Below the pieces are notes generated by a model. That model saw nothing but the letters and a program-made list of their open reading frames with translations. It had not been told where the DNA came from and did not search any database. Of a stretch of 64,000 bases of DNA, positions 47,401 through 58,394 are shown in pieces. Origin of the DNA: Bombyx mori (lineage: Eukaryota; Arthropoda; Insecta; Lepidoptera; Bombycidae); contig NC_085107.1 of NCBI RefSeq assembly GCF_030269925.1, positions 19,904,001 through 19,968,000 on the forward strand. The letters are read 5' to 3'. A program made the position numbers and the translations under genes. The number at the start of each line of letters is the position of its first letter. The first letter of the stretch is position 1.

Positions 47401-50400
47401 AGAAATATATGCTCATACTGGCTCACAATGTGGCCATCCGGTTATTACTAAAGCACGAAAGGTAATAATATACTCTTATTTCATTATAATAACAAATAAA
47501 CTTATGGAATATCAATTGAGAGGAAAACAAAAGTAGAAAAACGTTAAAACGGTGCAAAATCCATAATATCTACTGGTGGTGGGACGTCTTGTGAGTTCTC
47601 ACAGACGGGTACCACCGTCCTGTCTATTTTAGCAGCGAACAAGGAATTCGTTCGGGTTGGAAGGGCTGGGCGGTCGTTATACTACTGTCAAACTGAGATT
47701 TACCGTTCACATCTCCGGGTGAGTGGCGGAATTTATGTAGTTGGTGTCTATGGACTCTGGTAAACAATCACATAGCACCAGGTGGGCTGTGAGCTCCTTA
47801 ACCCGTCTAAACAATAAAATCATAATTCAAAAGCAATTACCTAACACACATAATAACAAGTGAAGAAAATATCACACTAGGAGCTATTCGATGTATTTAA
47901 TGTTTCAGCTGAGTTCGTAATATTTTAACATTCGAACATAAAAACAACAATATTTCAAAGAGGTTACTCCTTACGTTCACATTCGTGCAAATGTGACCGC
48001 GTAATAATGAAATACTTAGGAACATGAAAGCTGGCTTCGTTCGTTACATCAAATAAATTCTCAAGGCGTTTTACAAAGAAACCGCAACTTCTACCTAAAC
48101 GTACTTGTAAATTTGCAGAAAAACAGTCAAAAGCCTGTCGTGTAATTGGAACGAAGTTCCTTACGGCAGGCTTGGAGGAGATAGGGGTTTTGCTGCGCGA
48201 CCGAACTGAAAAAAATGTGATAGTAAAACCGTAAAAAAATTCCATGGAATAAAACCGTTAAATGAGACGTGCGCAGGCGCGACAGTCGTATACACAAGCG
48301 AGTAGTGTATAATACCTTTCTCTTTCTCCTTCTTTCTTTTCGTTCTCTCATCCCTTCTCTCTCTATTACCACTCCACCCCGCCAATGCATAGTATATTAC
48401 TCATGAATTCATGGACAAGCACGTGGCGAATACTCACATTATAGATACATTTTACTCGTGAGTAGCCACGTTTATTTTTAGCAAATTGTGTCGATTCTAC
48501 ATTAGCCGAAGGAACTTCGTTCCTACCCGGTGTCCCACGACACCGCATCTTTTTTTTCCTTTTTCGTTATCAGAATTGCTCGTTTAAATTAAGAAACAAT
48601 TACGACTTGACTGCGGACTTGGGGCCAAGATAATCTACTTTATACTCCCCGAGTTTTGTTTATTGACTCGATCAAATCAGATTGAGAAGGAAATCAAATA
48701 TGGAATCGTTTCACGTTTGGATTAATTGAAGCGCTGCTCGATAAACGCTCTCTCTTAGTAAATAGCTGTGTTTTTGAAAGACATCAAGGGTTTTATCAAC
48801 GTCTAGCCTGACAATCGATAGAAAGATTCCTGGTGGAGACCACGTACAGGCAAGCGGGGTCTGGGACAGCCACTTTAAGTAGATGGATCGTCGACTTAGT
48901 AATAATCGCTGGGTCACATTGGATTAAGGTGGCAACAGACCGAACGCATTGGGGATCGATTGGAGTGGCCTATGTTCAACACTGGACAGCTATAGGCTGA
49001 GATGATAATGATGCTGATGATGACATTCGAATACTTTAAAATGTTGGGACCACAATAATACAACATAGTACTAAAAACGGAAGAGACTTCATATATTTAT
49101 TTATTTGCTTTTCATCTCATAGGTAGGTGAAGGAAATCACGTCATATCCCCTGATGACTTGGTCATATGGTGGTTACCAGAATATTATCAAAGCTTGTGT
49201 ACCGTCATCTAGCTTAATTCATGAGGCCACAGTTGTATAACACTTACCCCGCCTGTTAAACCAGAACGCGTGACTGATTTGCGGTATAAATAGCCATGGC
49301 TTAGAAATTTAATCCCAGCAAATTCTGATTAGCGATTGCGTACACTAGTATAACATTCAGAGAACGCTGATACCCATCCTCCTGTGACTCCCTTACTCGC
49401 CTTTTACGACACCCACTCATGGAGTTGTGCCATTGTAGTCACACACAATTTAATTTTCGTCGAATGTTTTAAATTTTATGTCAATCATAATCGACCGTGA
49501 CTAGTTTGTAATGTATTTTGGGATCGAGGAGTAATTTTATATCGAGCATTCCGCTATTTAGTTACTCCCAGAACTAGCAAGTTATAAATTATGAACCCAA
49601 ATTGCAGTTTGTTTAAAATAAAAATGCTGCTGGTTTTTTTATTCTAAAGTTACAACACATCGATAACGATATAAAATTACGTCGTACGTAACGTAATGTA
49701 TAGGCGCAGTTATTTTTAATTCAGTGACCACAAATCTGAAATATATTTTCGCTTGTGTGTTAGCTACTTTGGTTTTATGTATGATGTATCAAATTCCTAA
49801 AGACTAATAAATAAAAAAGCATTTGATTATCATCAACACCTGAGGCTCAGGTGACGCCTCAGCCTTAGAGCCATGATTTTTTTTTTAACACAGGCTGTCG
49901 GAAACATAGAGCGACACCTCGCAAACAACTATCGGACGCGTTTGATTCTCAGTACAATTTCCAATTTTACTTCAATCATCTACCCTACCGCTGCCTGAAG
50001 TTCATTGTAAGATTTCAAACGCTTTTGAATGAACAGCATATGTTTTTACAGTTCAGTGTTGAGAACAGAGTCGCTCAAAAAGTAATTTACCGCGCGTTAG
50101 GGCTCTATTTGAGGGAGTACTGATTTTCTAGCTTCTTCACTTTAAAATACAATAGCATTTTCCTCGATTTGCTTTCGGTTTTGTTCTTCGAAAGATAAGT
50201 ATTCAAATAGATTCTACAAGCGACACATTTTGTTGTCGACAATACAATATTCATGACAATATTCATAAAGACTTGTCACTACCGAAGCTGTTTCTTGAGA
50301 CAGTAGCATAGTAATCGATTAAATGTATCTTTTAAGTGAAAAAGCAGTAGATATACATGGTGTTTACTACTAAAATGAAGACTAACAACATCGTAGACAG

Positions 50401-53373
50401 TTTTTACGATCGACAATAAAATGTGCATTTACGCTAACTTTATTCAAGTAGAAATTCTTACACATGAGATGTTAGCGATTACATGTTGCGCATGTTTGCA
50501 ATAAACATAAAATGCAGCGCTGGAACTTCAGTCCTTTACTTAATTTGTGGTGATGAAGCAACTTTTAAATTAGGTACATAAAGATTACGTCTGAAGCAAA
50601 ACTAATCGTGAACCGGTAATTGCAATGAATTTTCTACAAACAAGGACCGTGCCGGAACGCGCTGACTTCAACTTCTACCTTATAATATCGTCTAATTAAA
50701 AATGCAAAGGGAAGTTTCTTCCTTGTTTGAGTGGGGTCGCTTTACTGACAACGTTGAAATTCGCGTTTCCGTCTGTCCCAAGTTAAACTTGGAGCAGCTA
50801 GCAGACTAGCTACTATCATTTTGTTTTTCTACTGAATCCTTCTGTCTGAAGTCTCTGAATCTGAGTTATATTGAATGGATGGGTATTTGAAGCAGCTAGC
50901 AGACTAGCTACTATCATTTTGTTTTTCTACTGAATCCTTCTGTCTGAAGTCTCTGAATCTGAGTTATATTGAATGGATGGGTATTTGAAGCAGCTAGCAG
51001 ACTAGCTACTATCATTTTGTTTTTCTACTGAATCCTTCTGTCTGAAGTCTCTGAATCTGAGTTATATTGAATGGATGGGTATTTGAAGCAGCTAGCAGAC
51101 TAGCTACTATCATTTTGTTTTTCTACTGAATCCTTCTGTCTGAAGTCTACTGAATCTGAGTTATATTGAATGGATGGGTAATAAGCTTCAAGGTTAAGCA
51201 TATAGATGTCGCAAATCTTGTGCCAAAAAGCATTATCATAATTAAATCAAATTTGTAATACCGATATCATTTGTGCGTAGCTATAATAATATTATGGTAT
51301 TTTAATTGTGCCTTTATGTATTATATAATTGCATTATTTCAAAATTTACATAAATATATCAAATGCTTTATCAAATAGTAAATACACAGAGAGTTTAAAA
51401 AGGCAAACTGCTGTTGAATCGATACATATCGTTTCAATTTTATTAAGCGTTTCTTAATTGAGTTTGTGTTCATCAAACTCTTTCGATTGACTAAATTTCA
51501 ATTCTTAAAAGGCTGTTTTGTTTCGCACTTGTTCTCATATCAAGAAACTGTTAACACTAAACTGCGAACAAATTGTGTTCTCTTCTTCAGAGAAGCCGAT
51601 GACTAAATTCGATTAAGATTCGATTAAGTTTATCGAGGCTACGCTGTTTGAACTAAATCGTTTTCGAGCGCGTGTCGTTAAACTTTCATTCATAGCGCCA
51701 CCACTATTAACCGCAGTGGGTTAGCGTTAGGTAAACTTCCGTTATTGGTTCTGGCATGTGTCTCGTAGTTTTATTTTTAAATACACAAAAAGATTATTAC
51801 ATCTTAAAATAAGTAAAATTTTATTAAAAATTGAATTGAATTATAAATAACAAAAGTACCTAGTCGCAAAGACGGTTCGATATAATAAGAACAACAATGA
51901 GATTGTACTATAAAAACCTCGCTGCTAATTAGGAGCATCCTCTTCAACTCAGTTAAAATTTTTGTTTCACTGACGCTTGTGAACTTTTCTTTTTCGAAAT
52001 CAAATACGGGTTTCTATAAAGGGTGTGGCGCACACACATTGCCTAAAGCTATACCACTTTATTGCTGGGTGACGTACCGTAAGCCCTTTATGGCGTCAAC
52101 AAGATCCCGACTTTTCACCCGAGCAATTTCTTCATTTCGAGTAATACTTTCTTTTCGTTGTCGCGTTTTGTAAGTGAAAGTTTAAAAAAAGCCTCCAGAA
52201 TTCCATAACCGAATGCATTGAGTCGATGAAAGAAATGTGGATTTTTCGTACAACTACATAGTTTGGATAGTTATAAAAGTGCAATTTGAAAATTATCTGT
52301 TGTAAACTTCAAATTCTTTTATTTTCGGTCTGTTTATTTCTGTTATTTACTCATTCTCATTGGATCGAAATGTCTGATTCGACTTTTATTTTTTGTATTG
52401 CTTATTTGGGTGGACGAGCTCACAGCCCACCTGGTGTTAAGTGGTTACTGGAGCCCATAGAAATCCACAACGTAAATGCGTATACCCACCTTGAAAACTA
52501 GACCTTACTGGAGACTAGATATATCAACAGGCTATTATATCATTTTGGTGCGTTGTTTCTACAATCACTTTATTTCATACACTTTTATACATAGGCGTGT
52601 TTAATGAGGTGTTGAGCGAGACAGTAGTACTCTGAGAATTATTCGGTCCATGTTAATACAGAGCAGTCCTTGAACATGAGTTTGCCAGTAGATACCTGGT
52701 GTGAGGCAAGGGGACAGGTGAGACGCCTGCGATACCCGATCTCGTGTACACGCTACAAGACAGTCCAATTTCCCTCGGTCTATTGTTAAACGCCGCGGGG
52801 AGATTTGTTATTCTCTTTACGTTGCACCGATAACACAAGGCTCAGACGGGCAAGTTCAAGGGCGCCGAAACGTTTTCGCTTCGCTTCCGATTATAACCTC
52901 CCTAAGGGCAGAAGGGAGCGACGATTTCCCTTTGACGTTTCACGTTTACTGCATTAAATTCCCCGTTAATGTTTAATTATGTACTTCTGTTAGAACTGGA
53001 TATACCGAGTTACAGTTACTGGATGTTCTGATCATTTTACCTTTAGTTTGGTACAGGACAAATTCGAAGCTCGTACTTGCATTTGTAAGCATTGCGTATT
53101 TTAATAAAACGTTACATGTGTCTGTATAATTAATGTAACTGGTATTTCGAACAGAACGAAGAAGAGTACAGCGGTCGGTGGGCGGCGGTTCAGCAGCTGA
53201 GCTTACTGTTCTTCAACACCAACTTCGGTATCAACTTCATGTTGTATTGCTTGAGCGGGCAAAACTTTCGTCGTGCGGTGCAGCAAACACTACCGTGCCT
53301 GAGGAAGCGTGCGGACCATCGGGCGGCGCGGCGAGCCACGCAGACCAGACCGGGCAGTGGATCAAGTAAGTAG
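40555..53373 (+). CDS. class A neuropeptide-type GPCR, two exons (CNMamide-receptor-like)
   Basis: Joins 40555-41436 to 53155-53373, phase 0, GT-AG. 366 codons if the TAG at 53371 is the stop. Seen: N-glycosylation sites NET (7), NAT (20), NET (30); TM1 about 47-69 with GN 60-61; TM2 with LALSD 85-89; Cys116 and Cys189 for the extracellular disulfide; TM3 ending ERF (140-142, in place of DRY) then YPL; TM5 with Pro214; TM6 FVVLNLPAY (275-283, no Trp at the usual CWxP position); TM7 NFGINFMLYC (317-326, NFxxY instead of NPxxY); helix 8 SGQNFRRAV; Cys342 as a possible palmitoylation site. Known: NFxxNFxLY and LNLP motifs occur in insect peptide receptors such as CNMaR. The ligand is inferred, not shown. 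A GTAAGT donor overlapping the stop could extend the tail. Confidence 0.88.
41437..42311 (+). other. start of the GPCR intron
   Basis: Non-coding. The first 56 bases keep the receptor frame open and encode a hydrophobic stretch (see findings). The remainder is AT-rich with no recognisable feature. Confidence 0.5.
42312..42734 (+). mobile_element. non-autonomous Helitron
   Basis: 5' end tatatattaatatacgtgaa gcaaaaactttg, 3' tagtcgactactgcgggacca ending ctaa, which still fits CTRR. The hairpin is partly lost. Inside the GPCR intron. Confidence 0.85.
43040..43215 (-). repeat. LINE-derived interspersed repeat, short copy
   Basis: Reverse complement of the repeat at 35150: ccaaagtagtaactattcca cgcagacggagtcgcgggca aaagctt, with ttttcactttctacgtaaat gaag inside. 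Confidence 0.65.
43968..44090 (-). mobile_element. Bm1 SINE remnant
   Basis: gagcccattaaacgtgaatg tcgcc ... aagccgaaacttatgattac atcgcggcagaaat, reverse Bm1 body with many changes, directly before the full-length copy. Confidence 0.6.
44107..44538 (+). mobile_element. full-length Bm1 SINE with tRNA-like head
   Basis: About 430 bp: box A-like gtggcctaaaggataagacg, box B-like ggtgttcgaatcc (44161-44173), linker caatttttctaatgaaatac to tttgcgtaattactggtggt, then the complete 3' body ending aggccataaaaaaaaa. These are the internal pol III promoter elements of a tRNA-derived SINE. It lies in the GPCR intron, same orientation as the gene. Confidence 0.92.
45380..45890. mobile_element. two decayed Bm1 copies, opposite orientations
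   Basis: 45380-45480 is a plus-strand 5' piece (taataaccggtggtagagaa ... tatttctgaagcgcagcatt). 45545-45890 is a reverse, nearly full-length copy: tttttattgattacttggaa, agctcacagtcccccggtct, the linker, and a tRNA-like head reversed near 45830-45890 (ccaggcgttacatcttttag agcacgacga). Confidence 0.7.
46340..46746 (-). mobile_element. non-autonomous Helitron, complete
   Basis: Plus-strand ttag at 46340-46343 is CTAA on the element strand; hairpin gtcgaaattcgac follows; 5' end atgtatagat at 46739-46747. 407 bp, in the GPCR intron. Confidence 0.88.
47570..47818 (+). mobile_element. Bm1 SINE, diverged
   Basis: ctggtggtgggacgtcttgt gagttctcacagacgggtac cacc ... accaggtgggctgtgagctc cttaacccgtctaaacaata aaat. 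Several small changes; an older copy. Confidence 0.85.
48140..48550. repeat. element bounded by GGAACGAAGTTCC palindromes, copy 2
   Basis: GGAACGAAGTTCC near 48149-48161 and GGAACTTCGTTCC near 48511-48523 followed by acccggtgtcccacgacacc. The ends match 4520-4912; the interior here is CT-rich (tttctctttctccttctttc) and different. Confidence 0.6.
48835..49022 (+). pseudogene. LINE ORF2 C-terminal remnant
   Basis: The plus strand reads LSRWIVDLVIIAGSHWIKVA then TDRTHWGSIGVAYVQHWTAI followed by G and a stop, then a gatgatgatg-type tail, matching ends of endonuclease-RT LINEs. Earlier RT domains absent. In the GPCR intron. Confidence 0.75.
49023..50792. other. GPCR intron, unassigned
   Basis: AT-rich; possible very old reverse Bm1 trace at about 49120-49310 (tggtggttaccagaatatta; ttaaaccagaacgcgtgact). 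Nothing else supported. Confidence 0.4.
50793..51181 (+). repeat. 98-bp tandem repeat, four near-identical units
   Basis: Units start agcagctagcagactagcta at 50793, 50891, 50989 and 51087, an exact 98-bp period. The last unit carries a small change (gaagtctactgaatc). No ORF across the array. It lies inside the GPCR intron about 2 kb before exon 2. Confidence 0.97.
51182..52394. other. GPCR intron, unassigned
   Basis: AT-rich DNA without recognisable repeats; the frames at 51979-52173 and 52286-52501 lack motifs. Confidence 0.45.
52395..52500 (-). mobile_element. Bm1 SINE 3' fragment
   Basis: Reverse copy: ttgtattgcttatttgggtg gacgagctcacagcccacct ... ccaccttgaaaac. The 5' two-thirds are missing. 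Confidence 0.88.
53155..53373 (+). CDS. GPCR exon 2 (ECL3, TM7, helix 8 and tail)
   Basis: After acceptor CGAACAG it reads NEEEYSGRWAAVQQLSLLFF then NTNFGINFMLYCLSGQNFRR and an Arg-rich tail (LRKRADHRAARRATQTRPGS), stop TAG at 53371. ECL3 and TM7 join exon 1 with no missing helix. GTAAGT at 53366-53371 is a strong donor overlapping the last codons, so the transcript may instead splice to a downstream exon I could not identify. Confidence 0.9.
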   Translation, partial: NEEEYSGRWAAVQQLSLLFFNTNFGINFMLYCLSGQNFRRAVQQTLPCLRKRADHRAARRATQTRPGSGSSK

Positions 53374-53418
53374 CTCCCGATATCAAACGCATTTATACGT
53401 AGATTTTTTTTTGTTAAA

Positions 53419-53665
53419 TTACTGGTGGTAGGACCTCTTGTGAGTCCGCACGGGTAGGTACCACCGCCCTGCCTATTTCTGCTGTGAAGCAAATAATGCG
53501 TTTCGGTTTGAAGGGTGGGGTAGCCGTTGTAACTATACTGAGACCTTAGAACTTATATCTCAAGGTGGGTGACGCATTTACGTCGTAGATGTCCATAGGC
53601 TCCAGTAATCACATAACACCAGGTGGGCTGTGAGCTTGTTCACCCAACTCAGCAATAAAAAAAAA
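53419..53665 (+). mobile_element. Bm1 SINE just past the GPCR stop
   Basis: From actggtggtaggacctcttg to ctcagcaataaaaaaaaaag, 5'-truncated, well preserved. It begins 46 bp after the receptor TAG and brings an AATAAA at 53654-53659, so it could supply a poly(A) signal; that use is inference. Confidence 0.93.
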
Positions 53666-53669
53666 AGAA

Positions 53670-55544
53670 AATTAAAAAATCTCGACAAAAGTAGTGACGC
53701 TTTTGAATGTATAAGTATTGCTTGGTTTCCCTGAAAACTGATTTAAACAAGACGACAACGTTATCGCTTTCGTGTTTTCACGTAACATAAAATGGATGAT
53801 GCCATAGCCAAAGCGGCTTGCCAAATGACAAATCTCATACCCTTATGATTGTTTACATTAAACAGTATTTTTTCGAATCGTCTCGTGTGTTTCAATTTCA
53901 AAATTCGTAGCTGTGAAAGTAGCATCGGTTATGTACAAAATAAACATTTAGTTTTAATTTAATTTTATTTGCTTATTGGTACGAGTGTAATCACAGTCAA
54001 TATATCATAGCAGGTATTGCTTTGATATTATCCTCGTGGAAATCAGGCCAACTAGCATCAAAGCATTATCTATAGGTACGAGTGACATAGAAACAACTGT
54101 AAAATAAAATTAATCGTCAGTCTTAAAAACACAAGACCTCATCATAATTATAATTTTACATGTACATTTTTCTAGATTTCACTTATTTTATTGAAATAAG
54201 TTAAAAATCTTACCCGAACACTCGCAACTAGTTATCGAGAGACTTATTATGATTTAGCACATGTAGCTATTAATATTTTTAATGGTACGTACTTTTTTTT
54301 CTATACACAAAAACCAAATTGACAATTCAGATTTAAACTCAAATTAAATTCGTTACAAATTAGTACGTTTTTACGAATAAAACACGATAACTTTGGTAGA
54401 GTTAGGTAATAGGTGAATAAAGACAAGAACAGAAAAAATATTTACTTTTGTTGTCTTGTTCACATTTTTCACATTGTTCATTTTGTGTTATTTTCTTTAA
54501 TATGAGCTTTGGAAGCTTGCATGTCAGCCAACTCGCCTCAGGATGTAGGTCGCAGCTTGCATATTAGGCTGCAGTACTTAGCGTGACCGAGATTCAGCTG
54601 TCGTCAACATTCTCGTTACTTAGACTAATTTGTTTAGTTTAGATATACACCACAATAATCGTCCAATGTTCGACATACCGATATCATTTACACATATATT
54701 TAAATATACGTTTAGAAACTATATATTTTATGGAATTATGTTTATCAATACAGGCGTGATTCAAAATTGAGATTGATAAGTACCATTAGGCATATATTTT
54801 TAAAGATTGCACATGAATGGAACACAAAATTAGTTTTAATTACAATTTAATAAAAATATATAAGATTTAAATTTACTAAACAAATTGAAGAGAGAAAAAA
54901 AATCCATTTTACTACCTAGATGATTATCCGATGATCTATTATAATCTATATCATTCAATAGAAATATTTGATCATCTTGAACGAACTGTACAGCGGATTA
55001 GCTGATAGGACCTTAGTGTAATCATAATACCAACCGGTGAAAACATACCATATATTCCTAGTCGACTGGAGCCATCAAGAAAGCCTATGTTGGAATTTTT
55101 TAACGGACGGTAAACGACTTTGTACGATGAAAGCAACGTTAAATATAATATTACAAAAAAAAGTCGAAGTAAAAAATAAACTGACTGCTCGAACGAGCAA
55201 TAATAATATTGCGAGACGATCCTTTGCTAAAAAATATAGCTTTCTCGCTACGGTTTCACAAGGGTGTGTTCAGCAATCAAGTTTTTATTTTGTTGAGATG
55301 ATTCATAAAGTTCGCTGAAGAATCAAAGAAGATGCGTTCCTCGCCCGCAGCAGCTCATTTTATTTGAGAAAAAAAAGGAACAACGTAACGTATGCAAAAT
55401 CAGTATGAATAAGTAGTTTGTAAACTTTATATTTTAAATCTTGGTAAATTCTGAAAAGTTTTTCCGGACATAAAAATGTAAATTTTGGTGTATCGATGAG
55501 TTCGCGTACTTACTTGTTGTACCCGTATACAAGTATCCACCCAA
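53670..55544. other. unassigned non-coding DNA
   Basis: AT-rich. The 93-codon frame at 55037-55318 has no recognisable domain and unremarkable composition, so it is not called. Any further GPCR 3' exon would have to lie here or beyond, but none stands out. Confidence 0.45.
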
Positions 55545-55790
55545 GATGAGACGTTTGCCATTCACCTTGAAGCCTGAGGTTGAACTCTAAATTTTATTGC
55601 AAACATTATTGATATACCCTAAAAAATGCAACTGTATACTATATACCCTTCAAACTGGAACTGTATAATGGTCGATCGAATCGAGATTTCGGTCGCAAAT
55701 GTCAAGGGGGATGACGGCATTCGCGTCGGGATATCAACGGGCACCAGCTGGGCTATGAGCTAATTCACCCACCTAAGCAAAAATATTTCT
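55545..55790 (+). mobile_element. decayed Bm1-like remnant
   Basis: gggatatcaacgggcaccag ctgggctatgagctaattca cccacctaagcaaaaat at the 3' end; the upstream portion is only weakly similar. Confidence 0.55.
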
Positions 55791-56526
55791 CATCACTCGT
55801 TTCTCATCAGTACATCGCGCGCTTGACTTACTCATTACTTCATGTAAATTTCAATCCGTATACAATCCGCCAACGTCGGATATGAGACTGTAAGACTGTA
55901 ATATTTATTTCATTTTGAAACCTGGGCAGCTTTTCTATTATATGGGCTATGGGCATGGGCATTTAAAAACGATACAAAAGTATGCCTACAGAGGGAAAAG
56001 TCAGTTCGAATTTGTTTACGGAAAATTGTTGCGAAACGACAGATATGAAATACTGCAATACAAGGGTTAAGCGAACTCAATGTTCTTTTTTAACGTTCAC
56101 TTTTCAGTGAGGTAATGTTTTTTTGTTCGTTGAGACGTGCCCGCGGCGTACTGGTTCCCTTTTTAAGCCGTAGCGCACGCTTGCTTGTGCGGCGTAAATA
56201 AACAGCAAGGAAATCGTTGTTTGAGTTCCGATTTCCTTCGCCGCGGAAGCCGTCCTATGTACTCCGATAATTTTATATCTGTCCCAGGATCAAACTACAT
56301 GTATACTACAGTAATACGAGCGTTTTACTCTTTAAACTTTCTGATTTTATTGGCCAACAACGCAACTGAATAATGTGAATAATTACATAGTAATCCGTTG
56401 TCATGAATGTTTCAATATTGTGATGAGAGTGTTCAACTCCGCAGATTTAAGCCCTGTGGTTAAGGTAGTAAAATATTATATTCGGTAATCGGTATCACTC
56501 GTCAGTGATCAGCGATCGGTTGACTA

Positions 56527-57803
56527 CGAGGGCTGCACTAAAAGTATCGGGAATGGAATATTTCCACTGTTCCTGTCATATTAAAATCTTTTTAATTGAA
56601 AACTCCTTGGTTTTAATAATCGAATACCATTTATTTATTTAAAAAGGATTCTCGGTCTTGTCAAACTTGTTTAGTCGTTGAGAAAATGGAATTCACTTGA
56701 GAAAATTCAAGAGCGATGATTTATTATGACTTTCGAAGTGGTTTAACACAAAAATAGTGTGTTGACCGGATGATTTCTGCATTTGGTGATGAAGCCCCAC
56801 CCAAAACCACAATTTATCGCTGGTTTGCTGAGTTTCAACGTGGACGTGTCAAGCTCAGTGATGATCCCCGTCAAGTTCGTCCAAAAACTGCAGTCACCCA
56901 AGAAAACGTTGATGCTGTGCGTAAGCTGATTGAGAAAGATTGACATGTGACATACCGCGAAATTCAGGCAACTTTAGACATTGGCATGAGTCAAATACAA
57001 ATAATCTTGCATGAACAATTTTAGGTGTAAAAAAGTTGTTTTCCCGATGGATACCGCATTCGCTCTGTGAAGAGCAAAAAGCGGCTCGCGTTACTTGGTG
57101 CGTCAGAACTCTCGAAAGATTCCACGCAGGATCCTCAAATGCTGTATACAACATTGTATCAGGTGACGAATCTTGGATATACGCGTACGAACCCGAAACA
57201 AAAAACCAGTCACGAGTTTGGGTGTTCGAAAATGAGTTAAAGCCAACAAAAATTGTTCGTTCACGGAGTGTTGCAAAAAAAATGGTGGCCACGTTTGTCT
57301 CCAAAACCGGCCATGTTACGACTATTCCTCTTGAGGGACAAAGAACGGTTAATGCAGAATGGTATGCTAGCATTTGTTTGCCACAGGTCGTTTCTGAACT
57401 CCGTAAAGAGAACTGCAACCGCCGCATCATCCTCCATCACGACAATGCGAGTTCTCACACCGCGCACAGAACAAAAGAGTTTTTAGAGCAAGAAAACAGA
57501 ATTATTAGACCATCCGCCGTACAGCCCCGACCTAAGCCCTAATGATTTCTATACTTTCCCTAAAATAAAGAATAAATTGCGTGGACAGAGATTTTCATCA
57601 CCTGAAGAAGCTGTGGACGCCTTCAAAACGGCAATTTTGGAGACCCCAACTTCTGAATGGAATGGTTGCTTCAATGATTGGTTCCATCGTATGGAAAAAT
57701 GTGTCAAATTTCGCGGAGAATACTTCGAAAAGCAATAAATACATTTTTAAATAGTAATGTTGTGTCACTTCGTTAATTCCCGAAATTTTCAGTGCCGCCC
57801 TCG
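56527..57803 (+). mobile_element. mariner element, dead
   Basis: Imperfect 25-bp terminal repeats beginning cgagggctgcactaaaagta on the left and its near inverse at 57779-57803, flanked by TA at 56525-56526 and 57804-57805. 1,277 bp, the normal mariner length, so no large deletion. Confidence 0.93.
56686..57738 (+). pseudogene. mariner D,D34D transposase pseudogene
   Basis: About 350 codons' worth of DNA from an ATG at 56686 to TAA at 57736. In-frame stops early (ACTTGA, AAATAG), TGA at 56941, TAG near 57022, plus frameshifts near 57022-57030 (T-run) and near 57500. Recognisable parts: N-terminal HTH region (TIYRWFAEFQRGRVKLSDDP), first catalytic Asp in SGDESWIYAY, second in ILHHDNASSHT, then after the second shift a SPDLSPNDF-type motif whose Asp fits the D34D spacing. 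It is clearly inactive and old. Confidence 0.92.
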
Positions 57804-57879
57804 TATAATGCAGTTCGCCATTTGTTTTTAATTCACTTTCAACATAAACATGCTTTGTAAATAATGTCGTCAGTGAAAT

Positions 57880-58028
57880 CATTTGTAATGTAATGTAACT
57901 ATACTTGAGACCTTAGAACTTATTCTCAAGGTGGGTGGCGCATCTACGTTGTAGATGTCTATGGGCTCCAGTAACCACTTAACATGAAGTGGGCTGTAAG
58001 CTCGTCTACACATCTAAGCAATAAAAAC
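57880..58028 (+). mobile_element. Bm1 SINE, 5'-truncated
   Basis: gtaactatacttgagacctt agaacttattctcaaggtgg ... cacatctaagcaataaaaac; last 145 bp of the element, 75 bp after the mariner. Confidence 0.9.
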
Positions 58029-58394
58029 AATTGGCTAATTTTACGACAAAATTCCTTACGAGCTTTTTAATAAAGCCAACACACACAGTTCGATGGAACG
58101 TAATGAAACCAAAGCACACAGTCTTTACGCCAGTATTACTTCCCACTTATTAGCATGCCTTTGTCTCTGTAGTAAAGTGTAGTCTCGGCTCCGTCAAATA
58201 AACAAACAACAAACACGCAGCAGACAGACACTGAGTGTAGCTGGAGAGTGCAAACTTGTTTAATAACAGTTAACGAGCAGTCGCACCTTGTTTTAAACGT
58301 ATGAAAGTGCATCACTGCACACAAGCCGATAAGGGGTGATTCAATAATATAAACAGACACGCAACTCATTCACGACGTCACTGGATTTTTTTAA

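Noticed and set aside
48300..48365. CT-rich tract as a promoter or polypyrimidine regulatory element
   Set aside because: It lies within the interior of a repeat element; similar CT-rich sequence occurs near 5160-5230 and nothing ties it to a gene.
50793..51181. CRISPR-like array
   Set aside because: The 98-bp units abut directly with no unique spacers; it is a eukaryotic minisatellite in an intron.
55037..55318. 93-codon plus-strand ORF considered as a small gene
   Set aside because: No domain, signal peptide or splice context; surrounding DNA is repeat-rich intergenic sequence.
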